Shown: one piece after another, positions 1 to 5,664 of the stretch | Position numbering within the stretch: position 1 is the stretch's first letter | Layout: the number at the start of each line of letters is the position of its first letter | Assembly (NCBI GenBank): GCA_964396845.1 | Contig: CAYNGH010000112.1 | Coordinates: forward strand, 1 to 11,127 | DNA length: 11,127 nucleotides | Reading direction: 5' to 3' | Source: CAYNGH01 sp964396845 | Lineage (GTDB): Bacteria; Vulcanimicrobiota; JAJTBE01; CAYNGH01 | Position numbers and translations under genes: made by a program | Notes under the pieces: model-generated | Told to the model about the DNA's origin: nothing | Database searches by the model: none | The model's input: the letters and a program-made list of their open reading frames with translations, nothing else

Positions 1-444
1 CTGATAGTGGTCAGGGAGCTTCTCCGACAAAACTCCCAGCTGGTGGAAGTCCGGGACAGTGACGGTTCCACTCCTCTGCTGGCGGCTCTATACTGGGGCA
101 AGTCTGCCATGGTCAAGACTCTTATCGATGCCGGGGCCGATGTGAATGCCTCTGACGAAAACGGGCTGTTGCCTCTCCACAGTGCCGTCCGCAACGGAAA
201 GGAAGAACTGGCCCAGATCCTGATAGATAACGGGGCTAATATCGACGCTCAGGACAAAAAGGGACTGACGGCAGTTCATGTGGCAGTTATGGAGAAGAAG
301 CCGGAAATGCTGACCCTGCTGTTGAGAAACAGGGCAAACCCCGGCATCGGCGATGCCATGGGGATAAAGCCTCTAAAATATGCTACTATGGCAAAACAGA
401 CAAATATGGTGGAAGTTCTGGAACGGGCCGGGGCAAAATTATAA
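1..444 (+). CDS. Ankyrin-repeat protein, 5'-truncated by window edge
   Basis: This is the C-terminal part of a protein built from ankyrin repeats, which are helix-turn-helix modules that bind other proteins. The frame is open to base 1, so the gene very likely begins upstream; the GTG at 7 is only the first start-like codon inside the window. Counting from that GTG, the repeat hallmark glycine falls at residues 20, 53, 86 and 119, a perfect 33-residue period. Motifs such as STPLLAA, DAGADVNA, DNGANIDA and GIKPLKYA recur at the expected places. The last repeat ends the protein (ERAGAKL, then TAA at 442), so there is no further C-terminal domain. No signal peptide can be judged because the N-terminus is missing. 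It converges on the small secreted-protein gene with a 19-nt gap. The fold is certain; the partner and role cannot be inferred. Confidence 0.9.
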   Translation: MIVVRELLRQNSQLVEVRDSDGSTPLLAALYWGKSAMVKTLIDAGADVNASDENGLLPLHSAVRNGKEELAQILIDNGANIDAQDKKGLTAVHVAVMEKKPEMLTLLLRNRANPGIGDAMGIKPLKYATMAKQTNMVEVLERAGAKL

Positions 445-463
445 TTTCCGGGGTTCAGTCAGG

Positions 464-787
464 TCAGATATCATTCTGGTTGATGGTCCATGTGGCATTG
501 GGGTATGTCTTGCTGACGTTGACATATTTATAAATCTGACCGTCGTTGTGGTGAGCGGTTACCCGGTGGCTTCCATATTTGGCGGTGAAGGTATCGCTGT
601 ATCCGGCGGACACATTGCCCTGGTTTCGACCGCTTATTACAATGTAAAGATCCCGGTCGGTGTAATTATATACAGTTATGGTCCCTTCGCCGTCTTCCGC
701 CCGGGCAGGTATTGAACCCACAGCAAGAACCACGGCAAAAATCATTAAAACCAATATTGTACTAATTATTATGCTTGATTTTTTCAT
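464..787 (-). CDS. Small secreted protein of unknown function
   Basis: I do not recognise a family. From the ATG at 787 it is 107 aa. The N-terminus is a classical Sec signal peptide: MKKSS, about 20 hydrophobic residues (IIISTILVLMIFAVVLAVG), then SIPARA with an AxA site and likely cleavage before EDGEGT. The mature part is about 77 aa, rich in Tyr, Thr, Asn and Val and free of Cys. It looks like a small all-beta domain (TITVYNYTDRDLYIVISG, then VSAGYSDTFTAKYGSHRVTA). The pattern of a strand, a Gly-rich turn, then 'G-h-V' resembles small Ig-like surface domains, but that is only an impression. The longer start at 799 (MISKMKK...) is less likely because the only AGG (800-802) would directly touch it; the same AGGA lies about 11 nt before the ATG at 787. 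The gene has its own promoter and is divergent from the PTS operon. Confidence 0.75.
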   Translation of the reverse strand: MKKSSIIISTILVLMIFAVVLAVGSIPARAEDGEGTITVYNYTDRDLYIVISGRNQGNVSAGYSDTFTAKYGSHRVTAHHNDGQIYKYVNVSKTYPNATWTINQNDI

Positions 788-817
788 TTTGCTGATCATC
801 CTGTTTCTGTTTTTTTG

Positions 818-846
818 ATTGTATCACAGGGACTTAACTTTCGCAA
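818..846 (-). promoter_or_regulatory. Sigma70-type promoter of the small secreted-protein gene
   Basis: Read on the minus strand, TTGCGA (841-846) and TACAAT (818-823) are separated by exactly 17 nt. These match the -35 and -10 consensus at 4/6 and 5/6 positions. Transcription would begin near 811, giving a leader of only about 12-25 nt depending on which ATG is used. Predicted from sequence only. Confidence 0.6.
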
Positions 847-901
847 GGATAATTCTGCCTTCACCTTTCTTATGGTATTGTTCTTTATATAAAAAATCAG
901 C

Positions 902-923
902 AACAGACAGGGTTTTATCTGTT
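902..923. promoter_or_regulatory. Inverted repeat, possible operator before the PTS operon
   Basis: AACAGA (902-907) and TCTGTT (918-923) form a perfect 6-bp inverted repeat with a 10-nt centre, so the half-sites lie about one and a half helix turns apart. The repeat sits 19 nt upstream of the EIIC start, in the 143-nt divergent intergenic region, where an operator for a sugar-responsive regulator would be expected. No matching second copy was noticed, and six-base arms can occur by chance. Confidence 0.25.
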
Positions 924-942
924 CATTCAAGTATATCTCCTC

Positions 943-2301
943 ATGGACAAATTTCAAAAATTCATCGAAAAACATATTATTCCCATAACTGGCAGGATTG
1001 GCGCCCAGAGGCATCTTCAGGCCATACGGGACGGCATTATTTTTGTACTTCCCCTGATTCTCATCGGGTCATTTTTTCTGCTTTTAGCTCAGCCTCCGGG
1101 AAAATATCTGGAGGGCCTGGTGAAGCCTTATCTGCCGGTGATTTTTATCCCATACCGGCTCACCTTCGGCCTTATCGCCCTTTATGTTTCCGGGACCGTG
1201 GCATATTCTCTGGCCCGATCCTACAAGATGGAAGGCATCAGTTCTGCTGTCCTGTCCATGGTGGGCTTTTTTGTGGCGGCCACACCCCGGGACACTGTCC
1301 TCCACGAGGGCAGACAGATTTTGAGCCTCTACAAGGACAAGATGGGCTGGGAGCTGCCTATGACCTATTACGGCAGTCAGGGGCTTTTTCTGGCTATCAT
1401 TGTGGCCCTGCTGGTGGTGGAAGCCCTCCGGTTTCTGCGGTCAAAAAAACTCATGTTCACCATGCCCGAAGGAGTCCCCGAGGGAGTCAGCCGTGCCTTT
1501 GAGGCCATAATCCCGTCCTTTCTGGTTATCACCTTGTTCTGGGTTCTCAGGGACATTCTCCAGCTGAACCTGCCGGATCTCATTATCGCTGTTTTCTCTC
1601 CCATAGAGAAATTAGGGGATTCCCTCTTTGCCATAATCATGATAACGGTTCTGGCATCGATAATCTGGTTTGCTGGGATTCATCCGGTGGCGGTGATTTC
1701 TCCCTTTGCCCGCCCCATATGGCTGAATCTCCTGACGGCCAATGCCGAGGCTCTTACTGCGGGAGGCCCTGGAACCATATTGCCTCATATCGCTGTTGAT
1801 CAGTTTTATTACTGGTTTGTCTGGGTGGGAGGCTCCGGCGCAACCCTGGCCCTGGTACTGCAGCTTCTCTTTGCCAAATCAAAGTTTCTGCGACAGTTAG
1901 GGGGGATGTGCCTCCTGCCGGGAATGTTCAACATCAATGAACCATTGATATTCGGCCTCCCCATTGTAGCCAACCCCCTGATGATCATCCCCTTCACTTT
2001 AGCACCCATTGCAGGAGGAGTGGTGGCCTATGGAGCCTTTGCCATGAACCTCGTCCAGAGGCCTTACATCAGCGCACCATGGACCCTGCCGGCACCTCTG
2101 GGAGCATTTGTATCCACGGGAGGCGACTGGAAAGCCCTGGTTCTGTCGGTGATTGCCATTGTGTTATCTGGAATTGTCTATTATCCCTTTATTCGGATTT
2201 ATGACCGGCAGATGCACCAGCGGGAAATTGGTGAAGAACAGGAACAGAAACAAAAACAGGAGGAGAAAGATGACCCCGAAAATGAATCCACCAACCCTTG
2301 A
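943..2301 (+). CDS. licC: PTS lactose/cellobiose-family EIIC permease
   Basis: This is the membrane channel of a phosphotransferase system. It moves a beta-glucoside (cellobiose, chitobiose or lactose type) across the cytoplasmic membrane while EIIB phosphorylates it. The 452 aa start with the family signature FIEKHIIPITGRIGAQRHLQAIRDG and have about ten hydrophobic segments between residues 30 and 420. The substrate-site motifs GIHP (His247) and NINEP (Glu333) are intact. In the structurally known Bacillus cereus ChbC the equivalent His and Glu line the sugar site. The last 25 or so residues are a hydrophilic Glu/Gln/Lys tail (EEQEQKQKQEEK) whose DNA also holds the ribosome binding site of the EIIA gene. 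There is no C-terminal EIIB domain. The start fits the family N-terminus exactly, yet no Shine-Dalgarno sequence is visible before it. Family certain; exact sugar not determined. Confidence 0.95.
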   Translation: MDKFQKFIEKHIIPITGRIGAQRHLQAIRDGIIFVLPLILIGSFFLLLAQPPGKYLEGLVKPYLPVIFIPYRLTFGLIALYVSGTVAYSLARSYKMEGISSAVLSMVGFFVAATPRDTVLHEGRQILSLYKDKMGWELPMTYYGSQGLFLAIIVALLVVEALRFLRSKKLMFTMPEGVPEGVSRAFEAIIPSFLVITLFWVLRDILQLNLPDLIIAVFSPIEKLGDSLFAIIMITVLASIIWFAGIHPVAVISPFARPIWLNLLTANAEALTAGGPGTILPHIAVDQFYYWFVWVGGSGATLALVLQLLFAKSKFLRQLGGMCLLPGMFNINEPLIFGLPIVANPLMIIPFTLAPIAGGVVAYGAFAMNLVQRPYISAPWTLPAPLGAFVSTGGDWKALVLSVIAIVLSGIVYYPFIRIYDRQMHQREIGEEQEQKQKQEEKDDPENESTNP

Positions 2302-2620
2302 GGAAGTATCCCTGGAGCTTATCATCGAAGGAGGCAATGCCCGGGGATTTGTTCACGAGGCGTTGAAAGCCGCCCGGGAGGGTTTGTTTGACGAAGCCGA
2401 CAAAAAAATGAAACAGGCAGAGGAAGCCGTTCACAACGGGCACCGGGCCCAGACATCCCTGCTCCAGTCTGAAGGGGAAGGCCCCCAGGCCAGGGCGGAT
2501 CTTTTGTTTGTTCATGCCCATGGGCACCTGATGACCGCTATGAGCGAGATGAATATGGCCCAGGAGATGATTCACCTTTATAAGAAGCTGAAACGGGATT
2601 TTCTCCACTTCGGAGGTTAG
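2270..2620 (+). CDS. licA: PTS lactose/cellobiose-family EIIA
   Basis: This cytoplasmic phosphocarrier receives phosphate from HPr and passes it to EIIB. It has 116 aa, the usual size for a three-helix, trimeric IIA-Lac protein. The conserved N-terminal helix is present (LELIIEGGNARGFVHEALKAA). The active-site segment reads LLFVHAHGHLMTAM, with His82 as the expected phosphorylated residue. Family members usually read VHAQDHLM. Here the Asp that lies buried at the trimer axis (Asp81 in lactococcal IIA-Lac, Asp92 in E. coli ChbA) is Gly85, and the Gln is His84. The start at 2270 is set by AGGAGG at 2258-2263, 6 nt upstream, and leaves a 32-nt overlap with the EIIC gene. An upstream in-frame ATG at 2153 is not credible. 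The next gene, a GH4 enzyme, follows after 10 nt, so translation is probably coupled. Confidence 0.93.
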   Translation: MTPKMNPPTLEEVSLELIIEGGNARGFVHEALKAAREGLFDEADKKMKQAEEAVHNGHRAQTSLLQSEGEGPQARADLLFVHAHGHLMTAMSEMNMAQEMIHLYKKLKRDFLHFGG

Positions 2621-2630
2621 GAAGAATAAA

Positions 2631-3959
2631 ATGAACCTTGCAGTAATCGGAGGAGGATCTACATACACCCCGGAGCTGGTTTACGGGTTTCTTGAAATGA
2701 AAGAAAGCCCCGTAAAGCAGATACTTCTGTTGGACACGGATCCCCACAGGCTTGATATTGTTGAAGGCTTTTGCAATGCTCTTGCCCGTGGCAAAAAAAG
2801 CCCCGTAAAGGTGATCTCCACCGGGAGCCTTGATGAAGCCCTGACAGGAGCCGATTTTGTGGTGACCCAGATTCGAGTTGGAGGAAATAAAACCCGTGCC
2901 GCCGATGAGGAATTTGCCTCAAGCCTGGGAATAATTGCCCAGGAAACCACCGGGGCAGTGGGATTTCTGAAGGCATGGCGAACTGTCCCGGTGATCTGTT
3001 CCATGGTGGAGAAGATCCAGTCCCTTTGTCCCGATGCCTTTCTCATTAATTTCACCAATCCTGCGGGGCTGGTGTCCTCGGCGGTTTACAGGGCAAAGGG
3101 CAAGAAGAACATGGCAGGCCTGTGCAACGTTCCCATATTCATGGAGAGAAAAATCATCTCCCTGCTGGCGCATAAGGGGATCCTCTCCCGGGAGGAGGAT
3201 CATGACCGGGTAACCCTTTTGTGGGGCGGGTTCAATCATCTGTCGTGGCTTTTTGACATCAAGGTGGACGGAGTTTCACACTTTCAGGAGGCCCTTGATC
3301 TCATCACCGGGGATGATTACAATCCTGGGGAATACTTTCCTGTGAACCGGGATTTTGCCCGTCGGAACAACGCCATCCCGTCGCCGTATCTTCGTTATTA
3401 TACCGATACCGGATCGGTTCTTGAAGAACAGCACTCATCGCCACTGCGGGGTGAGATGGTGATGAAGATCGAAATGGAACTGCTGGAGCTTTACCGGGAT
3501 TTGACCAGGGCCATTGACCGGGGAAAAGCATCGCCGGAGCTTCCAGGGGAGCTTTCTAATCGGGGAGGCGCCGACTATTCCCGGCTGGCGGTGTCATTGA
3601 TCAGGGATCTGGCTCTGGGGAAAAAGGGCTGTCATATCCTCAATGTTCCGGATAGAGATGAGGTCATGGGGCCGGGGGATATGTTTGTGGAATTGCCGGT
3701 ATATGTATCGGGAGGCCCCGGAGCCGATACCGCCGGGGATTTTGAATATGTTTATCCTCACGAATCCCGTCTTACCCCTGAGATCCGATCTATCCTCCAA
3801 AGGGTTCGGGAGTATGAAACCCTGACAGTGGAGGCGGGATTGTCCCGGAATGTTACAACTGCCCGGCAGGCTTTATCGGCACATCCCCTGGTGGGGGATG
3901 ACAGAATTGTGGATGATGTTATCGACTATATGAGCAGGGAATCAGAAGTGGTGGTATGA
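2631..3959 (+). CDS. licH: GH4 6-phospho-beta-glucosidase, NAD- and metal-dependent
   Basis: It hydrolyses the phosphorylated disaccharide delivered by the PTS to glucose 6-phosphate plus a free sugar. GH4 enzymes do this by a redox-elimination mechanism that needs bound NAD+ and a divalent metal, usually Mn2+. The 442 aa are full length. Visible landmarks are the Rossmann start (VIGGGSTYTPEL, residues 5-16), the loop TQIRVGG (79-85), QETTG (104-108), INFTNPAG (139-146), metal-ligand candidates Cys165 in GLCNVP and His203 in FNHLSW, and the Tyr-rich SPYLRYY (251-257) that should contain the catalytic base. The usual ETTGPGGF reads ETTGAVGF here. AGGAAG 7 nt before the ATG supports the start. 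Position behind EIIC and EIIA fits the LicH/CelF branch rather than alpha-specific GH4 enzymes. Whether it prefers cellobiose, chitobiose or another 6-phosphate is not visible. Confidence 0.93.
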   Translation: MNLAVIGGGSTYTPELVYGFLEMKESPVKQILLLDTDPHRLDIVEGFCNALARGKKSPVKVISTGSLDEALTGADFVVTQIRVGGNKTRAADEEFASSLGIIAQETTGAVGFLKAWRTVPVICSMVEKIQSLCPDAFLINFTNPAGLVSSAVYRAKGKKNMAGLCNVPIFMERKIISLLAHKGILSREEDHDRVTLLWGGFNHLSWLFDIKVDGVSHFQEALDLITGDDYNPGEYFPVNRDFARRNNAIPSPYLRYYTDTGSVLEEQHSSPLRGEMVMKIEMELLELYRDLTRAIDRGKASPELPGELSNRGGADYSRLAVSLIRDLALGKKGCHILNVPDRDEVMGPGDMFVELPVYVSGGPGADTAGDFEYVYPHESRLTPEIRSILQRVREYETLTVEAGLSRNVTTARQALSAHPLVGDDRIVDDVIDYMSRESEVVV

Positions 3960-4030
3960 CGGGCAGGAAATAAAACAAACTCCGGGGAATTTCCATCTTG
4001 ATAATTTCTGGCTTAACTTTATTTGTTGCG

Positions 4031-4050
4031 GGCAGGATCAGGCCCCTGCC
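4031..4050. repeat. GC-rich hairpin upstream of the esterase gene
   Basis: GGCAGG (4031-4036) and CCTGCC (4045-4050) can form a 6-bp stem with an 8-nt loop in the 149-nt gap between the GH4 and esterase genes. No T-run follows on either strand, so it does not look like an intrinsic terminator. It could mark mRNA processing or stability. The rest of this gap shows no convincing promoter; TTGATA at 3998-4003 has no good -10 partner. Confidence 0.3.
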
Positions 4051-4108
4051 GGGAAGAAAAATCACAACTCAAAAGATGAAAAACTAATCGTATCAGAGAG
4101 GAGAAGCA

Positions 4109-4834
4109 ATGAACATAGAACGACACAGCTGGTACAGCCACCGGGTGGGCCGGTGGATGGACGTAACCCGTTACGGACACTGGGGGCCTCCCATACTCTA
4201 TTATCCCACTTCAGGAGGTGGCGCCGGGGAGTTTGATTACTACGGGCTTCATCGGGACTGCCAGTGGTTCATCGACAATGGAAAGGTTCAGTTTTTTGCC
4301 GTTGACGGCTACAATGTGGAAAGCTTTTATTCCGACAAATTCCCCCATCACAAGATTATGGCCCATGAGGCCTATGAATCCTTCATTCTTGATGAGGTGG
4401 TCCCCCTCATATATGACATCTCCCGCAATGATTTCGTGGGATGCATGGGGTGTTCCTTCGGGGCTTATCACGCCCTCAACAGCATAATGAAATACCCGGA
4501 CATATTCAAACTGTCCCTGTCCCTGGGAGGAGTCTTCGACATCAGCGGTTATATGCAGGGCCATTATGACATGGGTGTTTACTTCAACAACCCCGTGGAT
4601 TATGTCCCTCAGATGTGGGATGCCAACACTCTCAGCCGTTTCGGACGGGAAAATTTCATCATCATCATGAGCGGTGGGGCGGATAAATTCCTGGACGCCA
4701 CCGATCGGATGCACAAGATCCTCGATGAGAAGGGGATACCCCATCATTACGAGATATGGCCTCCGCCATGCGATCATCATGAGTTCTGGTGGAAGAAACA
4801 GGTGCCCTACATTCTGGGCAAATATTACGTGTAA
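4109..4834 (+). CDS. Cytoplasmic alpha/beta-hydrolase, esterase family
   Basis: This is a 241-aa single-domain esterase of the esterase-D/PHB-depolymerase-like kind. The nucleophile elbow GCMGCSFGAYHA places the catalytic Ser at 116. A likely acid is Asp192 in MSGGADKF, and the likely base is a His in PPPCDHHEFW (His223 or His224), in the correct order for an alpha/beta hydrolase. There is no signal peptide, so it acts inside the cell. AGGAG (4099-4103), 5 nt before the ATG, supports the start. It follows the 6-phospho-glycosidase by 149 nt and precedes a strong terminator, so it may be the last gene of the PTS transcript. That position suggests, by inference only, removal of acetyl or similar groups from imported sugars. 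A general detoxifying esterase is the alternative. Confidence 0.85.
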   Translation: MNIERHSWYSHRVGRWMDVTRYGHWGPPILYYPTSGGGAGEFDYYGLHRDCQWFIDNGKVQFFAVDGYNVESFYSDKFPHHKIMAHEAYESFILDEVVPLIYDISRNDFVGCMGCSFGAYHALNSIMKYPDIFKLSLSLGGVFDISGYMQGHYDMGVYFNNPVDYVPQMWDANTLSRFGRENFIIIMSGGADKFLDATDRMHKILDEKGIPHHYEIWPPPCDHHEFWWKKQVPYILGKYYV

Positions 4835-4839
4835 CAACC

Positions 4840-4861
4840 GGGGGCCGTCAGGCCCCCTTTT
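4840..4861 (+). terminator. Intrinsic terminator after the esterase gene
   Basis: GGGGGCC (4840-4846) and GGCCCCC (4851-4857) form a perfect 7-bp, all-GC stem with a GTCA loop, followed directly by TTTT (4858-4861). It begins 6 nt after the esterase stop. The T-run is short, so termination may be incomplete. It is directed for the plus strand; the minus strand lacks a T-run at this site. Confidence 0.8.
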
Positions 4862-4879
4862 GCTGGAGGTTCTCCTTCC

Positions 4880-5662
4880 ATGGATCATCTGTTGAAATTG
4901 GACAAGATATCCTACAGCTATCCCGGAGGTATTCAGGCTGTCTGTGATGTGAGCCTGAGGCTGAAACAGGGTGGCTTTACGGCACTGATGGGGGCCAACG
5001 GTTCCGGGAAAACCACTCTGGCCCGGATTGCCAGCGGTGTTCTTCCTCCGGTGAAAGGTTCTGTTTTGTTTGAAAGAAAGGATCTCTACCGGATGAACCG
5101 CCGGGAGATAGCCCGAATGATGGCTTTTGTCCCCCAGAACATCCATGTGGATTTCCCTTTCACCTGCCGTCAGATAGTGCTTATGGGCCGTTACAGTCAT
5201 CTGGGCCTGATGGGTATCGAAGGGGAACGTGATTATAAGCAGGCGGACCTGGCCCTTGAAATGACGGGGATTCCCCACCTGTCGGATCGGATGATCCAGA
5301 ACCTGTCAGGGGGAGAACGCCAGCGGGTATTCATTGCCCAGGCGGTGGCCTCCCAGCCCCAACTGATGATCCTGGACGAACCGGTGTCAGCTCTGGATAT
5401 CAAGAACAAGGTGCTGATTCTCAAGCTCTTGAGGAGTCTTGTCCGGGAAAAAGGAATAACGGTTCTGGCCATACTCCATGATATAAACATGGCCTCGTTG
5501 TTTGCCGATGATATTGTGATGCTCCGCCAGGGGATGATTGTTGCTTCCGGCCCTCCCGGGGAAGTTCTGACCCCGTCGGTGATTCACGAGGTTTATGATG
5601 TGGAGGTAGATATGATAGAATCTCCAGTGTTGCCGGGGAGATTCATGGTTCCCCGGCTTTGA
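4880..5662 (+). CDS. ABC transporter ATPase, iron-siderophore/cobalamin type
   Basis: It powers an ABC importer of the FecCD/BtuCD class. The 260 aa hold one complete nucleotide-binding domain: Walker A GANGSGKTT (38-46), Q-loop FVPQN (Gln86), signature LSGGERQR (142-149), Walker B LMILDEP (162-168), D-loop SALD (170-173) and H-loop LHD (His200). The segment FTCRQIVLMGRYSHLG (94-109) is typical of ATPases that pair with FecCD-family permeases for iron chelates, heme or vitamin B12. GGAGG (4865-4869) lies 10 nt before the ATG. No permease or substrate-binding protein is next to it, which is unusual for this class. A corrinoid adenosyltransferase gene about 2 kb downstream makes B12 a reasonable but unproven cargo. 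The gene starts only 18 nt after a terminator and converges on the potassium channel gene. Confidence 0.9.
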   Translation: MDHLLKLDKISYSYPGGIQAVCDVSLRLKQGGFTALMGANGSGKTTLARIASGVLPPVKGSVLFERKDLYRMNRREIARMMAFVPQNIHVDFPFTCRQIVLMGRYSHLGLMGIEGERDYKQADLALEMTGIPHLSDRMIQNLSGGERQRVFIAQAVASQPQLMILDEPVSALDIKNKVLILKLLRSLVREKGITVLAILHDINMASLFADDIVMLRQGMIVASGPPGEVLTPSVIHEVYDVEVDMIESPVLPGRFMVPRL

Positions 5663-5664
5663 GG

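Noticed and set aside
819..1502. A 227-codon plus-strand frame overlapping the start of EIIC
   Set aside because: Its translation is low-complexity in Ser, Gly, Pro and His with no motif, and the EIIC frame is unmistakable.
2153..2269. Upstream in-frame ATG that would lengthen EIIA by 39 residues
   Set aside because: The extra part overlaps EIIC membrane-segment codons, matches no family N-terminus and has no ribosome binding site, while 2270 has AGGAGG at ideal spacing.
2659..3058. Minus-strand open frames within the GH4 gene
   Set aside because: They are shadows of the GH4 coding strand without motifs or ribosome binding sites.
4009..4029. Sigma54-like TGGC...TTGC upstream of the esterase gene
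   Set aside because: The GG and GC dinucleotides are 18 nt apart instead of the required 12.
4031..4050. Hairpin considered as a terminator for the PTS operon
   Set aside because: No T-run follows on either strand; the clear terminator is at 4840-4861.
4211..5278. A 355-codon open frame on the minus strand across the esterase and ABC ATPase genes
   Set aside because: It runs antisense through two well-conserved genes and the terminator between them. Its translation shows no domain and is rich in His, Gly and Pro, as expected from a shadow of GC-rich codons.
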